Source of the DNA: Gymnorhina tibicen
Taxonomy: Eukaryota > Chordata > Aves > Passeriformes > Artamidae
Length of the DNA: 64,000 nt
NCBI GenBank assembly: GCA_013399875.1
Contig: VXAZ01002377.1
Coordinates: 62,001-126,000 of the forward strand
Reading direction: 5' to 3'
Shown here: piece after piece, positions 41,301 through 50,966 of the stretch
How the letters are laid out: each line of letters opens with the position of its first letter
Position numbering within the stretch: the first letter of the stretch is position 1
Translations under genes and position numbers: made by a program
Notes under the pieces: model-generated
What the model was told of the DNA's origin: nothing
Database searches by the model: none
Seen by the model: only the letters and a program-made list of their open reading frames with translations

Positions 41301-44300
41301 TATCCCTGCTTCCTTCCCCATTCCCTGCTTTCCCCACCCCTGCCTCCACATTTCTGCAGCTGAAGCGAAAAAAAAAAATCAACCCAAAACAAACAAGTCC
41401 TGATGGCAAGAAATGCTGTTTGCAACTCCAGGATTTATATAAAATAATCCCCAGATCTCCATAAGCACAGGGATATACATCAAGGAGACGAGGCATTTAT
41501 TAATTATTTAACAAACTAAAGCAGCTTGGTCTGCTTAAATGCTAATTACCAGGTGACAGTGCTGTCCTCCTGGAATGAAAACGTGCAAGCAGTGATTAAG
41601 CATCCAGGGAAGACTGACTTGCTCTCAGAGCCAATACTGTTAAATTTGGCTTTTTTTCCTTGATTAGAAGGGTATTTAACACCTCTGTCAAACCACATGA
41701 GCAGCTCTCTCGTGCTCCTGTTCCTTTGCATGACTGAGTTTTTCCATTCCAGCTGGGCTGCAAACGTTCATCCAACAGGACACAAGTGCCCAAGGCCCCA
41801 GCCTGCTTCCAAGAGCCACCAAGAAAGGCAGAGCAGGACCTGAAATGCCATCCCAGAGGCACCTCTCACAGGGGCATCATGCCCAGGGAAGAGCCAGCAG
41901 TAATTCCAGAGCCCAGCACAGTTAAAGCACTTATTTAACCCCAATTCTGCATCCAGACCTCACCTGCCTCCCTAACTTCCATCACATACTGAATTCAGAT
42001 ATGTGGCGATTTTGGCAAATCAAAGGAAGAAATTCTTTGCTGTGAGAGTGGGGAGGCACTGGCAAAGGTTGTCCAGAGAAGTGGTGGATGCCCCATCCCT
42101 GGAAACACTCAAGGTCAGGCTGGACAGGGCACAAATGGAAGCACCCAGTTCCCAAAAACAAGCCTGGATCTTCCAGAGCTCAAGCTCCAGCCCTGCCCTG
42201 GGTGCAGCTCCCTCCCGCCCAGGTAAGGAGGTCTCCTTTCTCCTTGCCAGGACATGCAGCCTCTGCTGAACCTTCAGGAATGGATCCTGAAGAGTCCCAG
42301 GGACAGCCAGGACCATGGAACTGGCAGCAGAGAAAAGCAGGAGCATCCATCTTCTCCTCTCCATCACCAGGAGAGGAGCTATGAGCTTAGATCATAACTT
42401 CTATGCAGCAGTTATGATGCTGTTGGCCCAGCCGTGGATGAAACTGCAGTTTTGAGCCTCCCACCTTCCAAGAAAACGCCCTAACCATGGAGCAACGAGC
42501 TGGACAGGGCTCTGGCCAGCAAAACAGGTGGTTTAAGGGGCCAAAAAAAACAAGGAAGGAGGAACCAGACATTTCAGCTCAACTACCAGCACCCCATCTG
42601 GCCAGGGAAGCACTGCTCCAAGCACTCCTCCAGAGGTTCCCCATTTTCCAGCAGCCCTTCTGGGATCCCTGTCCGTAACCACAGGGGCTCAGCTGAACTC
42701 CCTGATGGGGTCAACATCAATGCAAGCACTTTTTTGATCCAGCAAAATTAATTCCTTCTGTAAGGCTGCTGCTCTGCCTGTCTCTAAATCCTCCCTGTTT
42801 TGTATTTCCCTTGTTTGTCCCTAAATTCTCCAGCAGAGCTTTGAAAATGAGTCTCTCCTGATCCACTACTGAGTCAGCTGTAATCCAACCACCATCCCTG
42901 CCCAGCCGTGGGTTGCAAAGATCCGGCAAGAGCATTTTTAGGATGCCAGGCAGAAGTTTCTGTGCCCTGAAGGGTGATCCTGATCCCAGCAGGCTGCATG
43001 GCAAGGATTAAAGGACAAAAAAGACAGACAAAGAAAACTGCAGGAAGTTCGAGGCAAGCACAGGGCAGACACATCGCTAACAGGTTTCATAGTGTTTTCT
43101 TAATTTTTTTTCTTAATTCCTGCACAGAAAAAGCATGGAAAATAAAAAGCTTAATTCTTGGCCCCACTCGTATTTTTCCACGCAATTCCAGCCAAACCGC
43201 TGAACTTCTCTGCCTTTCCTGTCAACCAGACTGCAAACACCGTTTCATAAACACTGGACATAGCTATGGGGCACCATCCAAAATGCCAAGCCAGGGCTCA
43301 GAAACCTCACAGATCACCCAGTGTTTGGGGTGGTGCCTGTAAGTGCTCGGCAGAGCCATTGCATGTGTCTGGAACAACTTCCAGAACCCCTAAATTTGAT
43401 CATCAACCCAGTTTGGGATCAACTGGGGACTGACAAACTGAAATCAGTAATTACCAAATGAATATAAGGAACCATATGGAGAATAATCACATGGCACGAG
43501 GCCCACGGGCCAGCTGAGCTTTACGACCTCTGTTACTATTCCCATCTGAAGCTTTCCTGCACGGGGCAGCAAAATTTGCACAGCAAAAAATGGGTGCGCA
43601 ACGAACCCCCGGCAACAACTGCGCAGGTTTTGAGGCAGCTGCTTCCAAAAGCACCTCCCAGGCAAGGCCCAGACTCTCGGTCAGCCCCAGGTTTTTCCTC
43701 ACCTCCTCCCTCCAGCCTTTTGTCCAGCGCCAGCCTTGGCACTGCCAGGACGCATTCCCAGGGTGTCACACACGGCACACGGCCAGGCCCTGTGTTTAAC
43801 AGTCTGCTGGCCAGGAGGCTCAGCCCAGACACCCAGTTTGGGGGGGGGGAATGTGGTGCAGAGCGGGGATGTGGTACAGCCAGCTGGGACGTGAAAAACC
43901 CCACGTCCTGCTGCACGGGGTGGGGCTGAGCCGAGTGAACCCAGCCAGCTCCTGATGGGAGAGACGGAGCGTGTCCCAGCAGCTCCACTAGAGAAAAATG
44001 GTGTTTGGGGGCACTGCATGGGCCACCTCCTGCCAGCTCTGTATTGGGGGCATCACACCCACCAACTCCTGGGGAGACCTGATACTGGGGGGCTACTGCA
44101 CCCATTGCTCCCCAGTGTTGGGGTGGCATTGTACCCACCACCTCCGGGGGATTCCCAGTGTCAGGGGGGAAGCTGCACCCATCCCCTCCCCAGGACCCCC
44201 AGTGTTGGGGTGGCATCCCATCCACCACCTCCCAGGGATACCCAGTGCCAGAGGGTCACCGCACCCCCTCCCCGGGACCCCGGTGTCCCCCCGCTCACCG

Positions 44301-45444
44301 CAGCTCTCCGTCCAGAGCCTGGATGACGGCGGCGAAGCTGCGGCTGGTCTGGTTGAGGTACTGGTAGCAGGTTCGGAGGNNNNNNNNNNNNNNNNNNNNN
44401 NNNNNNNNNNNNNNNNNNNNNNNNCCGCTCCGCCCCCGGCCCGAAACCCGCCCCTTAACCCGCCCCGGCCCGGCTCCGCGGCCGCGCCGTGCCCGGAGAC
44501 GCTGCCATGTACGGACAGCGCCGGGGCCGTGCGATGTCCGGAGCCCCGCGGATGCGCGCAGGGCACCGGCACCGAGCAATGCAAAGGATACTCGGAGCTG
44601 GTGGCATGCGGGTATGGGCACCGAGCAACGCATGGGAAGCCTGGTGCCAGTGGGATGCTCGGAATCAGTGGGATGCTCGCAGGGTACCGGCACCGAGAAG
44701 TGCAACGGATGCTCAGAACGGGTGGGATGCTCGCAGGGTACCGGCACCGAGCAATGCAAGGGATGCTCGGAGCCGGTGGCATGCCCTGAGCCGGTGGGAT
44801 GCTCGCAGGGTACCGGCACCGAGCAATGCAAGGGATGCTCGGAGCCGGTGGCATGCCCTGAGCCGGTGGGATGCTCGCAGGGTACCGGCACCGAGCAATG
44901 CACGGGGCGTCTGAAGCCGATGGGGATGCTCGGGAAGCAGCGGGATTGGGAGATGCCCAGTGTCAGTGCGATCCGTGCAGGGTACCGGCACGGAGCAGTG
45001 CAGGGATGCTTGGAACCGGCGGGATGCACCGGTGCACAGCATGCCCGGAACCGCTGGGATGCCCGGAGCCGATGGGATGCACGCGGGGAACGAGCAATGC
45101 AATAGGAAGCCCGGAGCCGGTGCAACGCCGGGAAGCACCAAGGCCACACACAGGGCGCACAAAGCCGGGCGGTCCTACACGTTCTGGACATGGGACGGTT
45201 ACCTATGGCAACAGCGTATCCGCGTCCGGACGTGACAGTCCCCCCACCTCCCCTTCCTCCCGTGCCCCGGTCCCCACCGCAGGCACCGCGCACCGGCGAC
45301 AGCGAACCGCATCCCGCCGCCCGCGCATCCCTCGCCGCTCACCGTGTCCATCCGCGGCATGACGGCGCGGTAGCCGCCCATCTTGAAGCGCAGCAGGTTG
45401 TAGATGTCCTCGGGGTGGCCCAGCCATTTCCGCAGCAGCTCCAT
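35313..45444 (-). CDS. FDFT1: Squalene synthase (farnesyl-diphosphate farnesyltransferase 1), eight exons, exon 2 partly in a gap
   Basis: ER-anchored enzyme that joins two farnesyl diphosphates via presqualene diphosphate and reduces the product with NADPH to squalene. Coding exons in transcript order: 45343-45444, 44299-44379 (5' end in N gap 44380-44424), 40504-40687, 38443-38571, 37827-38018, 37056-37232, 36680-36832, 35313-35534. Visible coding is 1240 nt; about 14 nt more would give the usual 417 aa and restores the frame. The start is [20 protein letters not shown]. Conserved: both Asp-rich substrate and Mg motifs (LDTVEDD in exon 3, RDYLEDQ in exon 5), [17 protein letters not shown] in exon 5, [19 protein letters not shown] in exon 2, and a C-terminal hydrophobic anchor ([19 protein letters not shown]) in exon 8. 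All visible splice sites are GT-AG. Introns hold CR1 copies at 36180, 38285, 39079, 39432, 40115 and 42018. No frame damage is visible. Confidence 0.97.
36180..36500 (-). mobile_element. CR1 body fragment in FDFT1 intron 7
   Basis: Contains AGCCTCTGCTCCAGGCTGAG and the GACACACTACAGTCCCTCAA block. Confidence 0.8.
38285..38403 (+). mobile_element. CR1 3' fragment in FDFT1 intron 4
   Basis: TGGTCTTGGCAGTGCTGGGG and GGCTTTTCCAACCTTAGTAA. Confidence 0.85.
39079..39170 (-). mobile_element. CR1 tail in FDFT1 intron 3
   Basis: TGGAATCACAGAATGTTTTG tail. Confidence 0.85.
39432..39632 (+). mobile_element. CR1 fragment in FDFT1 intron 3
   Basis: GGGGTGAGGCACTGGCAGAG through CCATGATTCTGCAATTCTGA. Confidence 0.87.
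40115..40195 (-). mobile_element. CR1 tail in FDFT1 intron 3
   Basis: GGAATGGTTGGGGTGGGAAG and CCTGCCATGGGCAGGGACAC. Confidence 0.82.
40688..44298 (-). other. FDFT1: FDFT1 intron 2
   Basis: 3.6-kb intron with one CR1 piece (42018-42135) and a G10 run near 43843. Otherwise it is single-copy sequence; the long open frames at 43536-44228 have no recognised homology. The proximal end has three loosely similar blocks of GGGTGGCATTG/CCACCTCC text at 44110-44290. Confidence 0.5.
42018..42135 (+). mobile_element. CR1 piece in FDFT1 intron 2
   Basis: TGAGAGTGGGGAGGCACTGG followed by a typical GATGCCCCATCCCTGGAAAC. Confidence 0.8.
44380..44424. other. Assembly gap (45 N) removing part of FDFT1 exon 2
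   Basis: The N run replaces the acceptor and first coding bases of FDFT1 exon 2. The visible exon begins immediately at 44379. Nominal N length may not equal true length. Confidence 0.99.
44560..45110. repeat. GC-rich minisatellite built on an 18-bp unit, in FDFT1 intron 1
   Basis: The basic unit resembles GGATGCTCGGAGCCGGTG (18 bp). A composite block beginning GGATGCTCGCAGGGTACCGG starts at 44671, 44725, 44797 and 44869, with spacings of 54, 72 and 72 bp (3, 4 and 4 units). More diverged units extend to both sides. Because every spacing is a multiple of three, the array reads open in several frames on both strands and yields spurious proteins of up to 332 aa. Confidence 0.92.
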
Positions 45445-45496
45445 GGGGGCCGCGCTCAGACCCCACCGCCGCCGCCGCGCGCTCCCGCCGCCCCCC

Positions 45497-45552
45497 CCCC
45501 ACCCGCCGCTTAACCGGGNNNAAGATCTCGCCCCACCCGCCGCTTAACCGGG
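45497..45552. repeat. Exact 22-bp duplication flanking a 3-N gap
   Basis: The same 22 bases ending CGCTTAACCGGG occur at 45497-45518 and 45531-45552, with NNN at 45519-45521 and AAGATCTCG between. An exact repeat around a gap suggests a scaffolding or gap-fill artefact within the FDFT1 5' UTR, though a real tandem duplication is possible. Confidence 0.8.
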
Positions 45553-45760
45553 CAAGGGCGGGGCCGCGCCAGCCCCGCCCCCCAGCCAATCACAGAGCTC
45601 GGCACATCGCTCGGTGGGACGGGCGCGGCGCCGATTGGCGGAAGCACGCTCGTACCAGTGCAGCGCCAGCCAATAGAGAGGCGACGCGGCTGGTGTGACG
45701 GCCGGCGGCGGGCGCTGATTGGCGGAGGCGCGCGTCGGCACAGGCGGAGCGGGAAGGAGC
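45553..45760 (-). promoter_or_regulatory. FDFT1: FDFT1 promoter with duplicated NF-Y module
   Basis: This CpG-rich segment lies just upstream of FDFT1 exon 1. CCAAT occurs at 45586-45590 and 45670-45674, and inverted ATTGG at 45634-45638 and 45718-45722. Both pairs are offset by exactly 84 bp, so this is a diverged 84-bp tandem duplication (about 45582-45665 and 45666-45749). GC boxes lie at 45555-45582. NF-Y sites next to sterol response elements are an established feature of squalene synthase promoters. Confidence 0.7.
45690..45699 (-). promoter_or_regulatory. FDFT1: Candidate sterol response element in FDFT1 promoter
   Basis: On the gene's strand the sequence reads GTCACACCAG. It resembles SREBP sites of the ATCACGCCAG type and sits between the second CCAAT and the second ATTGG. 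Family regulation by SREBP is established; this exact site is inference. Confidence 0.4.
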
Positions 45761-45814
45761 CGGGGGTCTCGAACTCGCTCGTGTGAGCGTGAGGGGAGCG
45801 GCACCGCCATGGAG

Positions 45815-46270
45815 CCAGGGGAGGGTTGGGGTGGGAAGGGAGCTTGAAGACCTTCCAGTTCCAACCCCCTGCCATGGGATGGGACACCTTCCACTATCCC
45901 AGGTTGCTCCAAGCCCCAGCGAACCTGGCCTGGAAGGGATGGGGCAGCCACAGTTTCTCTGGGAATTCCATCCCAGCCCCTCGCCACCCTCACAGGGAAG
46001 AATTCCTTCCCAATATCCTATGTATCCCAGCCCTCCGACAGTCGGAAGCCCTTCCCCTTGTCCTGGCTCCCTTGTCCCAAGTCCCTCTCCAGCTCTCCTG
46101 GAGCCCCTTTAGGCCCTGGAAGGGGCTCTAAGGTCTCCCTGGAGACTTCTCTTGCCCAAGCTGGACACCCCCAGCTCTGAGCCTGTCTCCATAGCACAGG
46201 TCCTCCAGCTCTTAGAACATCTCCACGGCCTCCTCTGGACTTCCTTCAACAGTTCACATCCTTCCCGTGC
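45815..46270 (-). mobile_element. CR1 fragment upstream of FDFT1 promoter
   Basis: Starts about 55 bp beyond the duplicated promoter module. A second tail remnant, opposite strand, lies at 46379-46421. Confidence 0.88.
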
Positions 46271-46848
46271 TAAGAACCCAACACACACCCAGCTCCATCC
46301 TCATCCTTCAAAGTGCAAGATTCAGCTTTTGGGTTTTTTTGTGGGTGGTTTTCTTCCAGAAGTTGGACTTCGATCATCATTGTGGGTTCCTTCCAGCTCA
46401 GGCTATTCTATGATTCTTTGTTTTGGAAGGGCACTGAAAGGGCACTTTGCCCACACCCTGCAGAAGGGACATTAACCACCTTCTTTGGCCCCATAACCCC
46501 ATTAATTGGTTTATTCAGCAATCCCATAACCTGCAGCCACTCAGGGGTGTTGCAGTTCACAGGGGAGAGGCTGTGCAAGTCTCGCCTGGGAAGCAGCTGC
46601 CTACAACAGAGGTGTTTACCTCCAGCATTCCCAGCTGATTTGCAATCCATCTTTAAATGCAATTCCCATTAATGAGAACCCTTACACCGCTGAAGAAAGA
46701 TGCTGGTACCATCCTCTACAGGCAGCGCTAAAGAGGCAGCTGTTAAGCAATTCCAGGCAGCTGGAATATCCATGTACACCTCAGCTTTTAACCAAGAAAC
46801 CCAGAAAGGACACACTTGCGATGAACATCACCAGTTCTAATTCCAGCT

Positions 46849-46854
46849 TTTATT
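46849..46854 (-). terminator. NEIL2: NEIL2 candidate polyadenylation signal AATAAA
   Basis: AATAAA on the minus strand lies 0.8 kb beyond the NEIL2 stop, with a GT-rich stretch (TGGTGATGTTC, GTGTGTCC) downstream. ATTAAA at about 47026 is an alternative. The 3' UTR in between holds no other feature I recognise. Confidence 0.45.
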
Positions 46855-47645
46855 TTTTCTGCTCAAGTCAACAAGTTATTATTAAAATAAACTCAAATCC
46901 AGGGAGAGAGGACAGCAGCAGTTCCCACCTAGTTTTTAGAGAGACAGCTCTATTTCCAAACCTTTCTGCTTTCAGGTTTCCTTGGAGATCCTGAGTTTTA
47001 TGCAATCCCTGTCACATGATGTATTTTTAATTACTTTCACAGCAAGATCTGGAATTGGCAGTTTGCCACAAAGCTGAAACCTGTGGGTGCAGAGATGAGC
47101 TCCACCAAGCACTGCTGACATATATTTTGTACACACTGACATGGAAGGAGGGAGCTGCTCCTCTCAGATATGACACAGGGAACAGCCCCTCATGTTTAAC
47201 CACACCCATCACAGCCCAGCACACAGGTATCCAGCTCCAGAGGCAGGATTATTTAATCCTAATTAATCAAGCTGTTTAGGCAGAGGGATATCCTCTGTTT
47301 TGCTGACTCCCCCAGGGTCAAGGGACAGGGTCACTTCAGACCACAGCAATTCCCTGCTCAACCCTTTACACTCCCCATCCACTGCCACCTGAACAGGGCA
47401 ACCAAAACACCTCAGAACTGGTCAAACTCTTTACACTGTTGTGCTGCTGTGACAAAAAAAAAAAACAAAACCATGGACAGCCACTTTTTCCTTTCTGCAG
47501 CAACTCAGGGGACCTGGGACCTCCACTGAGCACTTAACTCTGCCAGCTCCCTAAGGACCAAACTCAACAGCCTCAAAGAAACCCTGAAGACCTTCTAGGA
47601 TAACTAAGCATGGTTCAGATACCACCCAGCACCCTCCAGGACAGG

Positions 47646-50568
47646 TCACTCGGTGACTGGGGAAGGGTCCCCATCCCCTGGCAGCACCGCAGGCTGGCAC
47701 TGAGGGCACCACCACGTAAGTCTCTTGAAGCCACCCGGGGGTCCAAAAGTCCCCTTCATCAGGGGATGCCCCAGGGGACACCGCTCCTTCTGGTACACCT
47801 GGGGGTGCAGCCCTTGGCCACGCAATTTGTTGCGCAGCCACTCAGAGCTGAACTGAACGGCGCAGTCCAGCAGCTGCTCCAGATCTGAGGGAGCCAAGAG
47901 GGAGCCTGGCGTTAACGGGTGGATCCTGGCCAGGTACAAGATCTCGTTCTTAATGATGTTCCCTGGAAAGGGTCAGAAACAAGGAGCCAGTAAAGATATT
48001 TCTACATCAAGGTAATGCAGGCTGCTGGCTCCAACCTGTGACTTCTGCCTCAAGGATCACAGCCAGCAACACCATTCCCTGTATCAGAGGTGGCATCCAA
48101 AGAGTAGACTTAGAGCTGGGATTGGGCTGGAAGAGGTTCTCTTCCCTCTACCCTTGTTACAGACCTTGAAGATGACCACATGCCCTCAGCTGGACCAACC
48201 AGAAGCTGTTAAGACTAAAGACACACACTTCTGGATCTATGGGCATCCCACCCACCTTCCTCCATTTCTCCTCCTGCCACTGCTCCCCGGAACTCACCCA
48301 GCCCTGAAAAGTGTCTTTGGTCTAGGAGGGTGTAGCAGATGGGACGGGGTGCACAGAGGGCACGGAGCGCCCGGCCACGGTGGAATTCCACAGACAGGAT
48401 GTCAGAAGCAGGATCAGCCCTCGGAGAGGAGCACCAGAGCATCCGGCAGTTGTAGAAAACAAGGAAGCCTCCACTCTCAAAGTGCAGAACCAGCCTGGGA
48501 GAAGCCGGGAAGTTGGAGTCTCTCATCAGAACATCTCTGAACCACTTGTTATTCCCTGCAGCTGGCCAAGGCCTCAAGGCAAGGTGGCCTCTTTAATGAC
48601 TTCTGCCATGAAACGTGGTGGTGAACCCACACAACTTGTGGAAGGTTTTTCCTTCTGCTGCCCTGTGACCCTGGATGACCAAGGCTCCAGCAGGACAGTC
48701 CACAAATCAGAGAAATGGATGTTAAAAGTAGCGCACAAAACTGTGTCTAAAAATACTTGTATAGAAATAAAGTCATCCTTCAAAAAAATCATAAAACGGT
48801 TTGGCTTGGAAGAGAACCCAGAGATCATCTTGGGCCACCCTCTGCCCTGGGCAGGGACACCCTCCACTACCCCAGGTTGCTCCAAGCCCTGTCCAACCTG
48901 GCCTTGGAAACTTCCAGGGATGGGGCAGCCACAGCTTCTCCGGGAAGCTGTTCCCCCTTGCTCTGTACAATTCCAGTGGGATATAGGACACAAACCATAG
49001 CCATGTTTTCAATTCACTCCTGCCTTCAACAGCATCGCTCCAGCCTGTGATTCCAGCTGAGACATTTGCTATTTATCCAGGGCTTCTTAAAAAACACATA
49101 ATTGGGAGAAACTGACACTTTCAGGGCATGATTCAGCCTGGCATCCTAAAACTTCACTCCTTAAGATAAAAATCCTAGCAGAGCTGGTGCTGTGATCCCC
49201 AGGCTGGCAGGCAACACATCCTACAATTAATTTCACTGGGGATTCTCTGGTTGAACACACCCCACACTCACTCATGCCATCTCTCATGCCTTGAAAATCA
49301 AGGGTAAGAGCATCCCCACACAAATTTGGGTTGGGAGAAAAGAGAAGAGGAAATACCTGGGCACAGGGTCCTTCCAGTCCCCCCTTTTATTGGCCCTGTT
49401 TGCCCTTGAGAACTCGTTTGCCCGGACGCTGCCGAACATGCCAAAGTGGATGCGCAGCCAATTGCCGGGACCCTCCACTCCATCTGGGGCTTCAGATCTT
49501 GAGTGCTGGGCTTCCTGCAGCTCCTCATCCTGGGAATAGGGATGCGGAGCACAAATCTGCCCTTGCCCTCCCTGGGCAGGGCAATGTGCCCCACAAGCAG
49601 CCTCTCTTTGCAGCACTGTCTCTTCTGCAGCTGGCTCTAAGGAACCTTCAGCGGCCACAAATGCCAGGTACAAGTTCTTCCCATGAACCTGAGAAAAGAG
49701 GTGGGATGAACTGATGATCCATAAAGGAGCATGGAGATCTAGAAAGGCTTGGATGGGATCTTAAGGATGATTTCACTCCAACCCCCCAGCCATGGGCAGA
49801 GACATCTTCCACTAAACCAGGCTGCTCAGTCCTCATCCAACCTGACTTTGGACACTCCCAGGGATAAAACCTCTGTTCCCATAAAAGGGACTATTTTCTA
49901 CAGCCTCTATTAGAGGGCACATTACCCTACCCTGAACACGGGATTCATCAGCATCCAAGCCATTCCCATCAGAGCTGGGGTCATCCTTGCAGATTCCTTT
50001 CTTTGCCTGCCTGAAGCACAAGGTGTTCAGATGCCACTCAATTCTGAATCCCTCCCAGGGGCTCCCATCAGGCCAACCAGGACAGACACTCAGGGGTTTA
50101 AAATTTGTCATCATTTCTTCTGATCCACCTTCCCACTTTGTGCTGGTGCATTTCATGCTTTTTATTTTTCTCCCCACCTTTTATCAGAGGTGAGGCTGCA
50201 CCAGGGTTTGGCCAGTCAGGTCCAAATCATCATCTGGAGGGTGTCAGGCCAGTGAAGCCCCAGCAGGACCGACCCAGCGTGAATTCTGACGAGTACCCAC
50301 AGCACAGACACCTCAACTTAGCGAAGTGAAACCCTCAGGGAAACATTCACCTTCTGTCACCCAGGTGCAGCAGTGGCGGCTTCCCCCAGACTTGTCATGG
50401 ATCTGTAAATTCAACTGTAGCACAGCTCACCTGGGAGTCCTGGAGCCTCAGGGCATTCAGGTCATTCACATTGAGCTTCCGGCTGCTTCCCCCCACCTTG
50501 GCCACCACTTGTCCCACAAAAGGGGAGGTCAGCAGCTGGAACTTCCTCACTGATGGGCCCTCTGGCAT
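47646..50568 (-). CDS. NEIL2: Endonuclease VIII-like DNA glycosylase NEIL2, complete coding sequence in four exons
   Basis: Bifunctional glycosylase/AP lyase of base-excision repair, acting in the nucleus on oxidised pyrimidines, with preference for bubble or single-stranded DNA. Coding exons in transcript order: 50431-50568, 49357-49688, 48298-48494, 47646-47962. The sum is 984 nt, 327 aa, close to the vertebrate length. The start [10 protein letters not shown] is fixed by the catalytic Pro2-Glu3, which must follow Met removal; the frame is open further upstream, but a likely acceptor (CCCTCAG) ends near 50581. Exon 2 begins [10 protein letters not shown] with the conserved Lys, then a low-conservation linker typical of NEIL2. 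Exon 4 has the H2TH region ([19 protein letters not shown]) and a CHCC zinc finger ([10 protein letters not shown] to WWCPQCQP) and ends at TGA 47646-47648. Introns contain CR1 pieces at 48785 and 49738. No defect is visible. Confidence 0.97.
48785..48960 (-). mobile_element. CR1 fragment in NEIL2 intron 2
   Basis: AATCATAAAACGGTTTGGCT tail and body. Confidence 0.87.
49738..49866 (-). mobile_element. CR1 fragment in NEIL2 intron 1
   Basis: Degraded tail; CCCCAGCCATGGGCAGAGAC body. Confidence 0.8.
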
Positions 50569-50867
50569 CTCCAGCAGCTGCTGAGGGATTAGCAGGTCCT
50601 TGTCACACTCAGCCCTAGACTTGAAGGGAAGCTGCAACTCAGAAATACACAAAACATTCTCCTCACCCACATTTTCCTCCTTAAGTCCCTGTGGCAAAGT
50701 CCATGAAGATGAATAGGTTTCTTTCAGGACCAGGGAGGTAGAGGAGTTTCCATCCTAGTGGATATATATAATTTATCTAAACACAGCCATGAACAACCTG
50801 CTCTAATGGCAGCTTTCACCTTGCAAGCAGGAATTTGGCCTGGGGAATCTCCCAAAGTCCTTTTTCC

Positions 50868-50966
50868 TGGGGTAGTGGAAGGTTTCCCTGCCCACATCAG
50901 GGAGGTTGGGAGTAGATGATCTTTAAGGTCCCTTCAACCCATTCCATTCTGTGATTTTATGATTAA
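50868..50966 (+). mobile_element. CR1 3' tail
   Basis: GGTAGTGGAAGGTTTCCCTG through TCTGTGATTTTATGATT. Confidence 0.85.

Noticed and set aside
44295..45293. 332-aa minus-strand and 263-aa plus-strand open frames
   Set aside because: They come from the 18-bp-based intronic minisatellite. Only the last 27 or so residues of the minus frame are real, as FDFT1 exon 2.
50431..50697. Upstream ATG for NEIL2 at 50697, giving a 43-residue N-terminal extension
   Set aside because: The catalytic Pro must be residue 2, so ATG at 50568 is the start; the upstream part is intron or 5' UTR read-through.
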